A stretch of DNA of 64,000 nt from the NCBI RefSeq assembly GCF_028713515.1, contig NZ_JAQTOD010000002.1, positions 366,501 through 430,500 on the forward strand. Reading direction: 5' to 3'. Positions 54,810 to 62,695 of the stretch are shown piece after piece. The translations under genes were made by a program, and so were the position numbers. The notes beneath the pieces were generated by a model. The model was given only the letters and a program-made list of their open reading frames with translations. It was not told the origin of the DNA and made no database searches. Positions within the stretch are counted from its first letter, which is position 1. Each line of letters begins with the position of its first letter. Source of the DNA: Sulfurimonas sp. (lineage in GTDB: Bacteria > Campylobacterota > Campylobacteria > Campylobacterales > Sulfurimonadaceae).

Positions 54810-55556
54810 TTATACACTCAAACACGAAGCTTCAAAAACCTTTTTAACTGCACCTTTAAAAGTGATAGTTTTCTCATTTACTCCAAGATAAAGCGTCTCG
54901 TTGCTTGCTGGATAAACTTCTATCTCATCTCCGACCATCTTGTTCTCATTTGCTACAAAAAAACAAGCTGCCATACCAGTTCCACATGCAAGAGTCTCAC
55001 CTTCAACCCCTCGCTCATATGTTCTAACCCTTATATTTTTACCTTCCACGAATGCTATATTTACATTCGCGTTGTATTTTTGTCTAAGCTCTCTTGCCTC
55101 TTCTACATCAAAAAAATCTATGTTATCAGTAAAATGCACAAGATGAGGCACTCCAGTATCTACAAGCCACCACGACTTCTCATTTTGTTCTATATTTTTC
55201 TCAATCACAATCGGTGGAGTTAGCTCACTTAAAACCATATCTCCATTAACCTTAGCACCAATCACCCCAGCACCAGTAAGAAAACTCATCTCATTTGAAG
55301 CTATATCATTATTGGCGGCATAATGTGCAGCGGCCCTACTTCCATTGCCACACATATTGGCTTCACTGCCATCAGAGTTATAAAACTGCCACTCAAAGTC
55401 ATATCTCTCATGTGGTAAAATTACTATCAATCCATCGGCACCAACACCATTTTGTCTATGGCATAGCTTTTTAGCAAGAAGGCTTCTATCCTCTTTTATA
55501 AATGTATGAAAAATTACAAAATCATTTCCATTTGCACTATATTTTGAAAGAATCAT
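54810..55556 (-). CDS. dapF: Diaminopimelate epimerase
   Basis: A 248-aa cofactor-free epimerase interconverting LL- and meso-DAP for lysine and peptidoglycan. Both catalytic cysteines are visible: EANMCGNGSRAAAHYA (about residue 69) and GETLACGTGMAACFF (about residue 191). The N-terminal KYSANGNDFVIF is also canonical. It is the last gene of a minus-strand SpeE-like/coaE/dapF run. Confidence 0.96.
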   Translation of the reverse strand: MILSKYSANGNDFVIFHTFIKEDRSLLAKKLCHRQNGVGADGLIVILPHERYDFEWQFYNSDGSEANMCGNGSRAAAHYAANNDIASNEMSFLTGAGVIGAKVNGDMVLSELTPPIVIEKNIEQNEKSWWLVDTGVPHLVHFTDNIDFFDVEEARELRQKYNANVNIAFVEGKNIRVRTYERGVEGETLACGTGMAACFFVANENKMVGDEIEVYPASNETLYLGVNEKTITFKGAVKKVFEASCLSV

Positions 55557-55565
55557 CTTTTTTTC

Positions 55566-56162
55566 CTATTTTGCATATTCAGTTTTTATAGTCTCAACAA
55601 ACTCTTCACACTCTTCTTGAAGATGTTTAAGATCTTTTGAGTTATCAATCACCCAAGTCGCTTTTACTTTTTTCTCTTCTATGGGCATCTGAGACTCTAT
55701 CCTTCTAATGGATTCCTCTCTTGAGTAGCCATTTCGCTTCATAAATCTCTCTAGCTGTATCTCTGGCGGGGTGTAGACCACTACACTTTTTTTTATATCG
55801 TAGCCAGATTTTTCAAAAAAAAGTGGTATGTCTATAAGGTATGGAAACTTAAAACTATCCTGCTTTATGCTTCTTTGCTCAATCTCAGCTCTTATCTTGG
55901 GATGTAAAAAACTCTCTAACTTCTCTTTAGCTTGAGTATCGGAAAATATCAGAGTTCCTAGTTTTGCCCTGTTTACTCTATTTCCATCAAGAAACTCATC
56001 TCCAAAATTATCTCTAACCCAGCCAGATGAAGCATCCAAAATCTCATGTGAAATCTTATCTGCGTCTATTACTCTCATCCCATTTAATCCGAGCAGAGAT
56101 GCAACGCTACTTTTACCAGTAGCAATACCGCCAGTTAAAGCAATCGCATACTCAAATGCCAT
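55566..56162 (-). CDS. coaE: Dephospho-CoA kinase
   Basis: A 198-aa kinase for the last step of coenzyme A synthesis, with P-loop LTGGIATGKSSVASLL (about 9-24), DADKISHEIL and the lid region RFMKRNGYSREESIRRIESQMP (about 135-156). It shares a base region with the SpeE-like gene stop (56162), an order also found in Helicobacter. Confidence 0.96.
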   Translation of the reverse strand: MAFEYAIALTGGIATGKSSVASLLGLNGMRVIDADKISHEILDASSGWVRDNFGDEFLDGNRVNRAKLGTLIFSDTQAKEKLESFLHPKIRAEIEQRSIKQDSFKFPYLIDIPLFFEKSGYDIKKSVVVYTPPEIQLERFMKRNGYSREESIRRIESQMPIEEKKVKATWVIDNSKDLKHLQEECEEFVETIKTEYAK

Positions 56163-56707
56163 TAATTTTTTATAACTCCAAGGTACTCTTTTCTTATATA
56201 ATTGCCCATAGCAAAAGCAGCAGGATGGATATCACAATTGTAGTAACTAAGCCCATCAAGCATATCGGCCCTTTGCAAAATTATATCCGCCGTTGGGTGA
56301 TACTCTTTTGATGCAAAAAGAGCAGTTGAGCAATCTCCCAGATTATAAGGCATTACAACTTTAAAAAATCTAGAGATTTTTTTTATAAGACTCTTGTTGG
56401 TATCAATATTTTCCAAAGATTCATGAGTTGTTACAAACTGCCCATCATCTCTTAAAATTCGGTTTATTTGGGCTAGCAAAAGCTCATCACACGGCATCTC
56501 AGAGATTATTACATCGTAAGATTTATCTCCATGTGAACTTATCTCCTCTAAATTACAAGGTGAGATTTTAAAAGTTGCTTGTGCATGTCTTGATGCTTCA
56601 GCACTTAATCTCTCGGGATTATTGCTAATAATCAACAAACTATTTGCCATTTTACTTGTGCACATTGGTACATGCACCATCATTTCACTATATATAATAT
56701 TTTTCAT
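56162..56707 (-). CDS. Shortened spermidine synthase-like protein
   Basis: A 181-aa protein that by position and partial similarity corresponds to SpeE (DVIISEMP; DGQFVTTHES; HPAAFAMGNYIRKE near the C-terminus). It is about 80 residues shorter than standard spermidine synthase, and the glycine-rich decarboxy-SAM loop (GGGDG) is missing; the equivalent strand reads SLLIISNNPERL. Aminopropyltransferase activity is thus doubtful. It overlaps coaE by one base. Confidence 0.7.
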   Translation of the reverse strand: MKNIIYSEMMVHVPMCTSKMANSLLIISNNPERLSAEASRHAQATFKISPCNLEEISSHGDKSYDVIISEMPCDELLLAQINRILRDDGQFVTTHESLENIDTNKSLIKKISRFFKVVMPYNLGDCSTALFASKEYHPTADIILQRADMLDGLSYYNCDIHPAAFAMGNYIRKEYLGVIKN

Positions 56708-56797
56708 TAGTTTTCCAAATTTAAGTTATTGCGATTCTATCATATTTGGATTAAAAAGCTTTAAAAAGCCAAACAACAACATATAATTAAGCAAAAA

Positions 56798-56848
56798 TTG
56801 ATAAAAATGTGATAAAAAATAAGCTATTGATAAGTTGAAAAGTGATAA
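56798..56848 (+). repeat. Four KTGATAA half-site-like repeats upstream of fccB-like gene
   Basis: TTGATAA (56798), GTGATAA (56809), TTGATAA (56827) and GTGATAA (56842) occur in alternating order within 51 bp, 34 bp before the flavoprotein start. They could be direct-repeat binding sites for a regulator; AT-rich chance similarity is the alternative. Confidence 0.4.
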
Positions 56849-56881
56849 CCTAATCTCAAAATATTATATTAAGGAATTTTA

Positions 56882-58225
56882 ATGGCTATTTCAAGAAGAG
56901 ATGTTTTTAAACTCTCGGGCATAGCGGTTGCCTCTTCTGCGCTAAATGCGAGCGCTAATGTCGTGAACGCAAAACCAACTAAAAATACCAATCCAACAAC
57001 TGATTATAATGCACCATTAGCACCTACTAAAAAACCGAGGGTTGTTATTGTAGGTGGCGGATGGTCTGGATTATCAATTGCAAAATATACAAAAATATTT
57101 GCTCCAAATGCGGATGTAATTTTAGTAGAACAGAGACATGAGTTCATCTCCTGCCCACTTAGTAACTTGTGGCTAGTGGACAAGGTAAAGCTTGAATACC
57201 TAACACATGACTATCTTCAAGCAGCTAGAGAAAACAAATATACATATTTTCACGCGACTGCAGTTGATTTAGATAAAAAAAATCAGATTTTAAAAACAAG
57301 CAATGGCAATATTAAATATGATTATTTAGTTTTTGCTCCAGGGATTGACTACGACTACTCTAGATGGACAAAAGATATAGCTTTTGAAAACAGACTAAGA
57401 CAAGAGTATCCTGCAGGATTTATCCCAGGCTCTGAGCATATGACGCTAAAAAATAAAGTTTTAAATTTTAAAGGTGGTAATTTCATACTTACAGTTCCAG
57501 GTGGAAATTACAGATGTCTTCCTGCGCCGTATGAGAGAGCTTGTATCATAGCTGACTATTTCAAAGAGAAAAAACTAGATGCTAAAGTAATTTTACTTGA
57601 TGAAAATAGCACTATCACCATCAAAGAAAAAGGCTTTCAGTCTGCTTTTGATGAGCTGTACGCTGATTATATTCAGTATGTTCCGGGAACAACCATAACG
57701 CAAATAGACTTAGACAAAAAAATCGTTCGTACAGAATTTGATCAGTTTGAGTTTAATGATGCTGCTTTTTATCCTCATGTACGAGGTGCTAAAATTTTAG
57801 AGAGAGTAGGTCTCGCAAAAGAGGGCAAAAATATGTTAGAAGCGCATATTAACCCACTTACATACGAAGCTATAGATGCGAAGAATATTTTTATTACAGG
57901 CGATTCTCGTCCAATGGGCTTTTCAAAATCCGGTAACACCTCAAACTCAGAGGGGCATTTTGTTGCATCATTAATCGCACAGAAAATCAATAAAAACCAA
58001 AAAATTAAGTGGGAGTCACCAACCACAACCTGTTTTTCCGCCGTCTCAATTGCTCCAGAAAAAGCGATTTACATATATACTCAATACTCATATGACAAAG
58101 TAAGTGATACTTTTGATTTTGCAGATACCACCAGCAGTGAAGATTGGAAAAAAGATGGGATAAAAAATGCAAGCTCTCTTTATGATTGGGCGGATGCTCT
58201 TTATGCAGATATGTTTAATTCATAA
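56882..58225 (+). CDS. Tat-exported flavocytochrome c sulfide dehydrogenase flavoprotein (FccB/SoxF-like)
   Basis: A 447-aa periplasmic flavoprotein. It starts with a twin-arginine signal (SRRDVFKLSG, residues 4-13), then the FAD-binding VVIVGGGWSGLSIAKY (54-69). C91 in EFISCPLSNLW matches the cysteine that links FAD covalently in FccB. C212 and C221 and a later Cys (TTTCFSAVS) may form the redox disulfide. FccB oxidises sulfide and passes electrons to a FccA cytochrome, which is not next to it here. SoxF or a sulfide:quinone oxidoreductase relative is the alternative. Confidence 0.88.
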   Translation: MAISRRDVFKLSGIAVASSALNASANVVNAKPTKNTNPTTDYNAPLAPTKKPRVVIVGGGWSGLSIAKYTKIFAPNADVILVEQRHEFISCPLSNLWLVDKVKLEYLTHDYLQAARENKYTYFHATAVDLDKKNQILKTSNGNIKYDYLVFAPGIDYDYSRWTKDIAFENRLRQEYPAGFIPGSEHMTLKNKVLNFKGGNFILTVPGGNYRCLPAPYERACIIADYFKEKKLDAKVILLDENSTITIKEKGFQSAFDELYADYIQYVPGTTITQIDLDKKIVRTEFDQFEFNDAAFYPHVRGAKILERVGLAKEGKNMLEAHINPLTYEAIDAKNIFITGDSRPMGFSKSGNTSNSEGHFVASLIAQKINKNQKIKWESPTTTCFSAVSIAPEKAIYIYTQYSYDKVSDTFDFADTTSSEDWKKDGIKNASSLYDWADALYADMFNS

Positions 58226-58397
58226 ATAATTACCTTTTCTCAGATAAGCACTTTATAATCTTATCTGGGCTCCACCCCACTACGCAATACTCCTGTAAAA
58301 AATCTTTAAATTTAAAACAACACTCTAGTTTAGTATATGTCTGGAATAGGTCCAAATTTTGGTACAATTTCATTAAATTTCACACAATGGATTCACA

Positions 58398-58577
58398 ATG
58401 AATTACAACAAAATAAAAACTACTTGCAGGTATGTTCGTATTATTTTAGGTTTAGCTCTTATAGTAACTGGATTTATAACTGGTAATGCTTGGTTTTACC
58501 TAGGAGTGCTTCCTCTTATTGCTGGAATAGTAAATTTTTGTCCACTATGCCTAATTACTAAAAAATGTTCAATCTAA
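58398..58577 (+). CDS. DUF2892 small membrane protein
   Basis: A 59-aa protein with two hydrophobic helices (VRIILGLALIVTGFI, about 13-27; WFYLGVLPLIAGIVNF, about 32-47) ending in FCPLCLITKKCS. This is the DUF2892 pattern (YgaP C-terminal membrane domain) with its conserved C-P-x-C. The domain often accompanies rhodanese or sulfur-handling proteins, and here it follows the sulfide dehydrogenase gene. It has no strong ribosome site. Confidence 0.8.
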   Translation: MNYNKIKTTCRYVRIILGLALIVTGFITGNAWFYLGVLPLIAGIVNFCPLCLITKKCSI

Positions 58578-58632
58578 GACCAATAGTAACCCCACAGAAT
58601 ATATTATTTTATAACCCAAAATGGAGCCTTGA

Positions 58633-59628
58633 ATGAGCCAAATTAGTTACAAAGATGCTGGTGTAGATATAGACACAGGCAATAGTTTCGTTGAAAATAT
58701 CAAACCTCTAGTGAAGTCAACAAGAATCCCGGGGGTTCTAGGTGGAATTGGCTCTTTTGCAGGGGCCTTTGAGCTTCCTACGGGCTTTAAAGAACCTGTA
58801 ATGCTTGCTGCAACTGATGGTGTTGGAACAAAACTGAAACTTGCAATCGACAGTGGCATATACAATACAGTAGGGATTGACCTCGTTGCTATGTGCGTAA
58901 ACGATCTACTATGCAACTTTGGTACGCCATCTTTCTTTTTAGATTACTACGCCACTGGAAAACTTGATATCAATGTCGCCACAGCAGTTGTAGCAGGCAT
59001 TGCCGAAGGTTGCATAAGAAGCGAGTGTGCACTTATTGGTGGAGAGACAGCTGAAATGCCAGGAATGTATAGTGAAAATGATTTTGATTTAGCTGGTTTT
59101 GCTGTTGGCGTTGCTGAGAAGTCGGAGATGGACAGAGTCTCAATGGTAAGAGCAGGACATAAACTGATAGCATTACCTAGCTCAGGACTTCACTCAAATG
59201 GTTTTTCACTTGCTAGAAAGGTTCTGTTTGAGAAGATGAAACTAAATTTCAGTGATGATTTTAATGGCAAACCACTCATCCAAACTCTACTTGAGCCTAC
59301 AAATATCTATGTAAAAACTTTTAAAGAGTTAAAAAACGAGATAGTTGCAATGGCTCACATCACAGGTGGTGGTATAGTTGAGAACTTACCTCGCGTACTG
59401 CCAGAAAACTTAAGAGCAGAGATTAAAAAAGATTCTATAAAAGTTCTACCTATATTTGAACTAATATCAAAGCATGTTGATGGCGATGAGATGTACAGAG
59501 CGTTTAACATGGGAGTTGGAATGATACTTGTTGTTGAAGATAAAAATGTAGATAAAGTTCTGTCTAAAACTGATGGCTATCTGATAGGTGAGATTAAAGA
59601 TGGGGAAAGAGAAGCCGTAATGATTTAG
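58633..59628 (+). CDS. purM: Phosphoribosylaminoimidazole synthetase (AIR synthase)
   Basis: A 331-aa ATP-dependent purine biosynthesis enzyme making AIR from FGAM. Landmarks: YKDAGVDIDTGN (6-17), ATDGVGTKLKLA (about 60-71), ALIGGETAEMPGMY (about 136-149) and MAHITGGGIVENLPRVLP (about 238-255). Complete. A structured repeat follows before the convergent gene at 59777. Confidence 0.97.
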   Translation: MSQISYKDAGVDIDTGNSFVENIKPLVKSTRIPGVLGGIGSFAGAFELPTGFKEPVMLAATDGVGTKLKLAIDSGIYNTVGIDLVAMCVNDLLCNFGTPSFFLDYYATGKLDINVATAVVAGIAEGCIRSECALIGGETAEMPGMYSENDFDLAGFAVGVAEKSEMDRVSMVRAGHKLIALPSSGLHSNGFSLARKVLFEKMKLNFSDDFNGKPLIQTLLEPTNIYVKTFKELKNEIVAMAHITGGGIVENLPRVLPENLRAEIKKDSIKVLPIFELISKHVDGDEMYRAFNMGVGMILVVEDKNVDKVLSKTDGYLIGEIKDGEREAVMI

Positions 59629-59681
59629 ATGTTTTTTGCGTCTAAATCTGTCGTAATATTTTTATGCTACTTACTAATTGA

Positions 59682-59773
59682 AATTCTCAAAAAACCAATT
59701 TTTCGTAGCTTTAGGGGAGAGAGTCCTCGTCTCTCCCGCTAAAGAGAACTTGTTCCCTTTAGCGCATAGCATC
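59682..59773 (+). repeat. Structured intergenic repeat, copy 3
   Basis: It shares AATTCTC, the TTTTTCGTAGCTT-AGGGG core and the GCG...AGCATC end with copy 2. The two stems have different sequence: GGGAGAGA with TCTCTCCC (59715-59722 and 59730-59737), and GCTAAAGAGAAC with GTTCCCTTTAGC (59738-59749 and 59752-59763, one mismatch). Both arms changed together relative to copy 2. It lies between convergent purM and the gene ending at 59777. Confidence 0.85.
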
Positions 59774-59776
59774 CAG

Positions 59777-60625
59777 TTACTTAAATGGCTTTGATAAGTC
59801 TTTGATAACATCCCCAGGAACAGTTGCTATTCCGGCAAATTGTCCCATACCAAGCAAAGGATAGTTCATTGCGATATAGTACTCTGCTTGAAGCATAGTC
59901 GCTTTTCCACCGCTTACAACTATTGGCCAAGGCATTAAACCAGCATTAGCACGACCAATTTTATCCACAAATCTTTTTGTTCCAGCACCAACACCGTAAC
60001 CAACTAAAGTTGTGTCATTAGAAATCTTAAGTTCAAATGCAAAGTCTTTGCCACCTTTGTAAGCCTTCAGTTTTGCTAGCAAGTCAGCATTATTGCCCTC
60101 ACCAAGAACTTTAGCATCCTCATAATAAGGCATACCTATAGTAAAATGAAAACCTGCTAAATCTTTAAACTTCATTTTGTCTTCAGAATCTTTAAGACCA
60201 GGAAATGCTTTTTCAAGTTTAGCTTTTACAGCTGCAAAAGTTGCATGATTGTAATCCTTTTGCATATAAGCTTTGCCAAAATAAAGTGGATTTGTCAAAG
60301 ATATTGTTTTTTCTTTATCATCAACAAAAAGTCTCATTGCAGCAATATTTGCACGATTGGGCTTAGCTGCCTCTTTTTTTAGTGTAGGGCAAGTAAATAC
60401 GATAGTCTTACCATCTTTTACACTCTCAAAAGTGGATATTACTTCAAATCCAGCAGCGTTGAGCTTGCTCTGTGCATCAGCAACACTAATATATGCACCT
60501 TGAAGATAAGCACTAACTTCCCCACTTGGCTCGCCGCTACTTGCTTGTGCTTCAGTGCTATTTCCTGCCCAACCAAAAAAAGTTAGTACAAACGCCCCAA
60601 ATAAAATAGTTAATAATTTTTTCAT
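59777..60625 (-). CDS. Exported protein of unknown function in the FadL/DUF302 cluster
   Basis: A 282-aa protein with signal peptide (about 1-20, VLTFFGWAG) and a short acidic/Ser linker before the folded part. The conserved-looking C-terminus (AGLMPWPIVVSGGKATMLQAEYYIAMNYPLLGMGQF) suggests a single domain with an aromatic-rich core. I do not recognise the family. It overlaps the previous gene by 4 bp, so it is translated with it, and is probably a partner of the DUF302-like protein. Confidence 0.75.
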   Translation of the reverse strand: MKKLLTILFGAFVLTFFGWAGNSTEAQASSGEPSGEVSAYLQGAYISVADAQSKLNAAGFEVISTFESVKDGKTIVFTCPTLKKEAAKPNRANIAAMRLFVDDKEKTISLTNPLYFGKAYMQKDYNHATFAAVKAKLEKAFPGLKDSEDKMKFKDLAGFHFTIGMPYYEDAKVLGEGNNADLLAKLKAYKGGKDFAFELKISNDTTLVGYGVGAGTKRFVDKIGRANAGLMPWPIVVSGGKATMLQAEYYIAMNYPLLGMGQFAGIATVPGDVIKDLSKPFK

Positions 60626-61635
60626 ACTTCTTTTGCTCCTAAACTAATCATAATGCTTCTGATTTTAGCATCCATCTCTTTGATATATTGAATCTGCTTT
60701 GGATCAGTTAATTTACCAAAAGTTATCCAATTTTCTACGCTTGGCATACCCACATGTAGTACATTTTTACCTTTTTCAACATACATATACATTGAACAAG
60801 GAGCAGATGCACCTAATTCAGGATGCTGCCATACATTAAACACTGTATATGAAAATGTGAAGTGGCAAAGTGAATACACCCAATAAGCATCATATCTATC
60901 AAATTTTAAGTTATTATCGGCGTAATATTCACCAAAATCCCTCTTGCCTGCAATGATGTAATCTTCAGCTTCAAATGCTTTTTCAAATTTACCCATAAAA
61001 TCAAATTTAGCTTCTAAAATATCACTTCCTCTATCAAAAGGAATCTCAAACTGCATCATAGTTTTATCATTAAGCTTGTTTATCTCAACATACTCAACTT
61101 TTCCCTTCATTCCAGCATCAGTAATAGCAGATAAGCCATCAATATATTTAGTAAATTCTGCTCTAATCGCAGGATCTTTTACCTTAGTAATATCAAGCAT
61201 TGCTTGAGGTGTTAAAGTACCAACAAAAGTCTTATCATCACTTTTTTTCTTATATATAAGATAGTTAAGAGGAGCGAAACCACCAAGAGTTGGCTCTTTT
61301 AAAAGCATCTCTCTTATTTTTGGCTCACCAGCTATTGTTATAAAACCAAGATTATCTAAATTCTCAACATAATCTGTTTTAAACTTAGGATTTGGCTTGC
61401 CATCTTTTAGTAGTTTAGTACCGTAGAAGAGATTGTAGTAAAACTCTATTCCTGGATGAGAATCTTTTGGAGTAAATCCAGCATCCTCTAAATCAACTTC
61501 TAATATTCCATTAAAAGCATCATTTCTCTCTTTTTTATCTCCGCTAGACACATTAAGTCTGATAGCCTGATAGCCAAACGCAACAGTAGCACTAAGCGAT
61601 AACGCAACTGCTAATTTTAAGAATGTCTTTAACAT
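60622..61635 (-). CDS. Exported DUF302-like protein
   Basis: A 337-aa periplasmic protein. The signal peptide covers about 1-21 (LAVALSLSATVAFG); ATG 61635 is chosen because AAGGAAG lies 4 nt upstream, while the longer frame from 61674 runs through the palindromic leader. The C-terminal half contains CHFTFSYTVFN and APCSMYMYVEKGKNVLHVGMPSVENWI, which matches the DUF302 cysteine-strand-helix pattern. Function unknown; it is expressed from a leader duplicated in front of the DUF302 lipoprotein. Confidence 0.75.
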   Translation of the reverse strand: MLKTFLKLAVALSLSATVAFGYQAIRLNVSSGDKKERNDAFNGILEVDLEDAGFTPKDSHPGIEFYYNLFYGTKLLKDGKPNPKFKTDYVENLDNLGFITIAGEPKIREMLLKEPTLGGFAPLNYLIYKKKSDDKTFVGTLTPQAMLDITKVKDPAIRAEFTKYIDGLSAITDAGMKGKVEYVEINKLNDKTMMQFEIPFDRGSDILEAKFDFMGKFEKAFEAEDYIIAGKRDFGEYYADNNLKFDRYDAYWVYSLCHFTFSYTVFNVWQHPELGASAPCSMYMYVEKGKNVLHVGMPSVENWITFGKLTDPKQIQYIKEMDAKIRSIMISLGAKEV

Positions 61636-61660
61636 TGTCTTCCTTTTTCTATTTAAGTTA

Positions 61661-61703
61661 ACTTTGTGATACATTTATCACAAAGTAAATCTGAAATATT
61701 ATA
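61661..61703 (-). promoter_or_regulatory. Promoter-leader with 26-bp palindrome, copy A
   Basis: Perfect arms ACTTTGTGATA (61661-61671) and TATCACAAAGT (61676-61686) around CATT. Just upstream on the minus strand is an extended -10 TGATATAAT (hexamer complement of 61698-61703). The palindrome therefore lies at or after the start site, in the leader of the gene at 61635. It can act as an operator or as an RNA hairpin. Confidence 0.75.
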
Positions 61704-61828
61704 TCACATAAATCTGTAACTTGTCTGAATAATATATTTTCATAAGAGCCAAAAGTCATGATACAGACAGCTTGTAAATGTGAGAGCTTAGTTCTAATTT
61801 TATAGGATGCAAAATGAAGTATAAGATA

Positions 61829-61850
61829 TTTTCACGCAAAGGCGTGAAAA
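61829..61850. terminator. Terminator after the DUF302 lipoprotein gene
   Basis: TTTTCACGC (61829-61837) and GCGTGAAAA (61842-61850) form a perfect 9-bp stem with an AAAG loop. A/T ends on both sides allow bidirectional function. On the minus strand it follows the lipoprotein stop (61875) by 24 bp. Confidence 0.7.
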
Positions 61851-61874
61851 CTAAAAACTATTACTGTGTAGTAA

Positions 61875-62459
61875 TTATTCGCCTGATGCAGCTTTAGCTG
61901 GAATCTCTTCCATTGCTTTTTTAACATTTAGCATATCTGCGAAAAGATCTGGATCAATCGGTTTTTTACTAGTTCCGCCATAGAGTGCAAGCGTCATATC
62001 CATAGAAATCAGATATCTTCTCCCGTCACCATACTCAACATATAGAACCCTACATGGCATAAAACCACCATAATAACGAGAATGATTTAACATTTTCTTG
62101 GCGATACTTAAAGAGCAGAATTCACCAATTCTAGCATGAACAACCTCATTAGGTTTTCCATCTTTGATTCTGTACATATTTTTCTCACCAACAAATCTCA
62201 TATTATAGTTTTCTGCTAGCTCTTTCATATTCTCAAAAAGATCATCCTCAGTTACATTATCTGCAACTTTCCACTCTTTCATCATGGCTTGCGCTGGATC
62301 ACCAGTTTTACCAATTACACCCATCATATCAGCGTATGCTGTTCTTGTTTCTCCTGAAAAGTCAAACACAAACACTTTACCCATATTCATATATGAACAA
62401 CCACTAAACATAGCTGCCGTTAGAATAGGTAAAAAAGTTATAACTATCTTCTTTAACAT
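61875..62459 (-). CDS. DUF302-domain lipoprotein
   Basis: A 194-aa lipoprotein with lipobox MFSGC (cysteine at about 21). The rest matches DUF302: GEFCSLSIAKKMLNHSRYYGGFMPCRVLYVEYGDGRRYLISMDM (about 112-155), with conserved cysteines in FCS and PCR. DUF302 proteins are small alpha/beta domains of unknown role. It has its own copy of the palindromic leader and terminator, separating it from its neighbours. Confidence 0.82.
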   Translation of the reverse strand: MLKKIVITFLPILTAAMFSGCSYMNMGKVFVFDFSGETRTAYADMMGVIGKTGDPAQAMMKEWKVADNVTEDDLFENMKELAENYNMRFVGEKNMYRIKDGKPNEVVHARIGEFCSLSIAKKMLNHSRYYGGFMPCRVLYVEYGDGRRYLISMDMTLALYGGTSKKPIDPDLFADMLNVKKAMEEIPAKAASGE

Positions 62460-62483
62460 TTTCTTCCTTTTTTATTTAAGTTG

Positions 62484-62526
62484 ATTTTGTGATACATTTA
62501 TCACAAAATAAATCTAAAATATTATA
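62484..62526 (-). promoter_or_regulatory. Promoter-leader with 26-bp palindrome, copy B
   Basis: Arms ATTTTGTGATA (62484-62494) and TATCACAAAAT (62499-62509) around CATT, with a TATAAT -10 (complement of 62521-62526) preceded by TGA. It is nearly identical to copy A over about 75 bp. The second base pair of the stem changed from C-G to T-A in both arms, keeping the symmetry. Confidence 0.75.
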
Positions 62527-62652
62527 TCACATAAATCTGTAAGTTATCTGAAATTTTTTTTGTTTAACTTTTTTTTGTTTACTTTAGCCGGCTCGTTGCG
62601 TTGGGCTTTTTCGATGATTTGATTTGAGTAAAATAATATTGGGGTTTAAAAA

Positions 62653-62678
62653 GTAACATCACAAAGAAGTGATGCTAC
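62653..62678 (-). terminator. Terminator after the FadL gene
   Basis: CATCAC (62657-62662) pairs with GTGATG (62669-62674), extended by GTA/TAC across one mismatch. On the minus strand it runs into ACTTTTTAAA, giving a good intrinsic terminator 18 bp past the stop. Confidence 0.65.
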
Positions 62679-62695
62679 AAAGATATAGATATCTC

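Noticed and set aside
58241-58267. Terminator after the FccB-like gene
   Set aside because: CAGATAAG/CTTATCTG can pair but the loop is 11 nt and no T-run follows; support is too weak to list.
61661-61686. Palindrome as a CRP site
   Set aside because: The half-sites TGTGA/TCACA are 8 bp apart rather than the 6 bp of CRP, and the site lies downstream of the -10 element.
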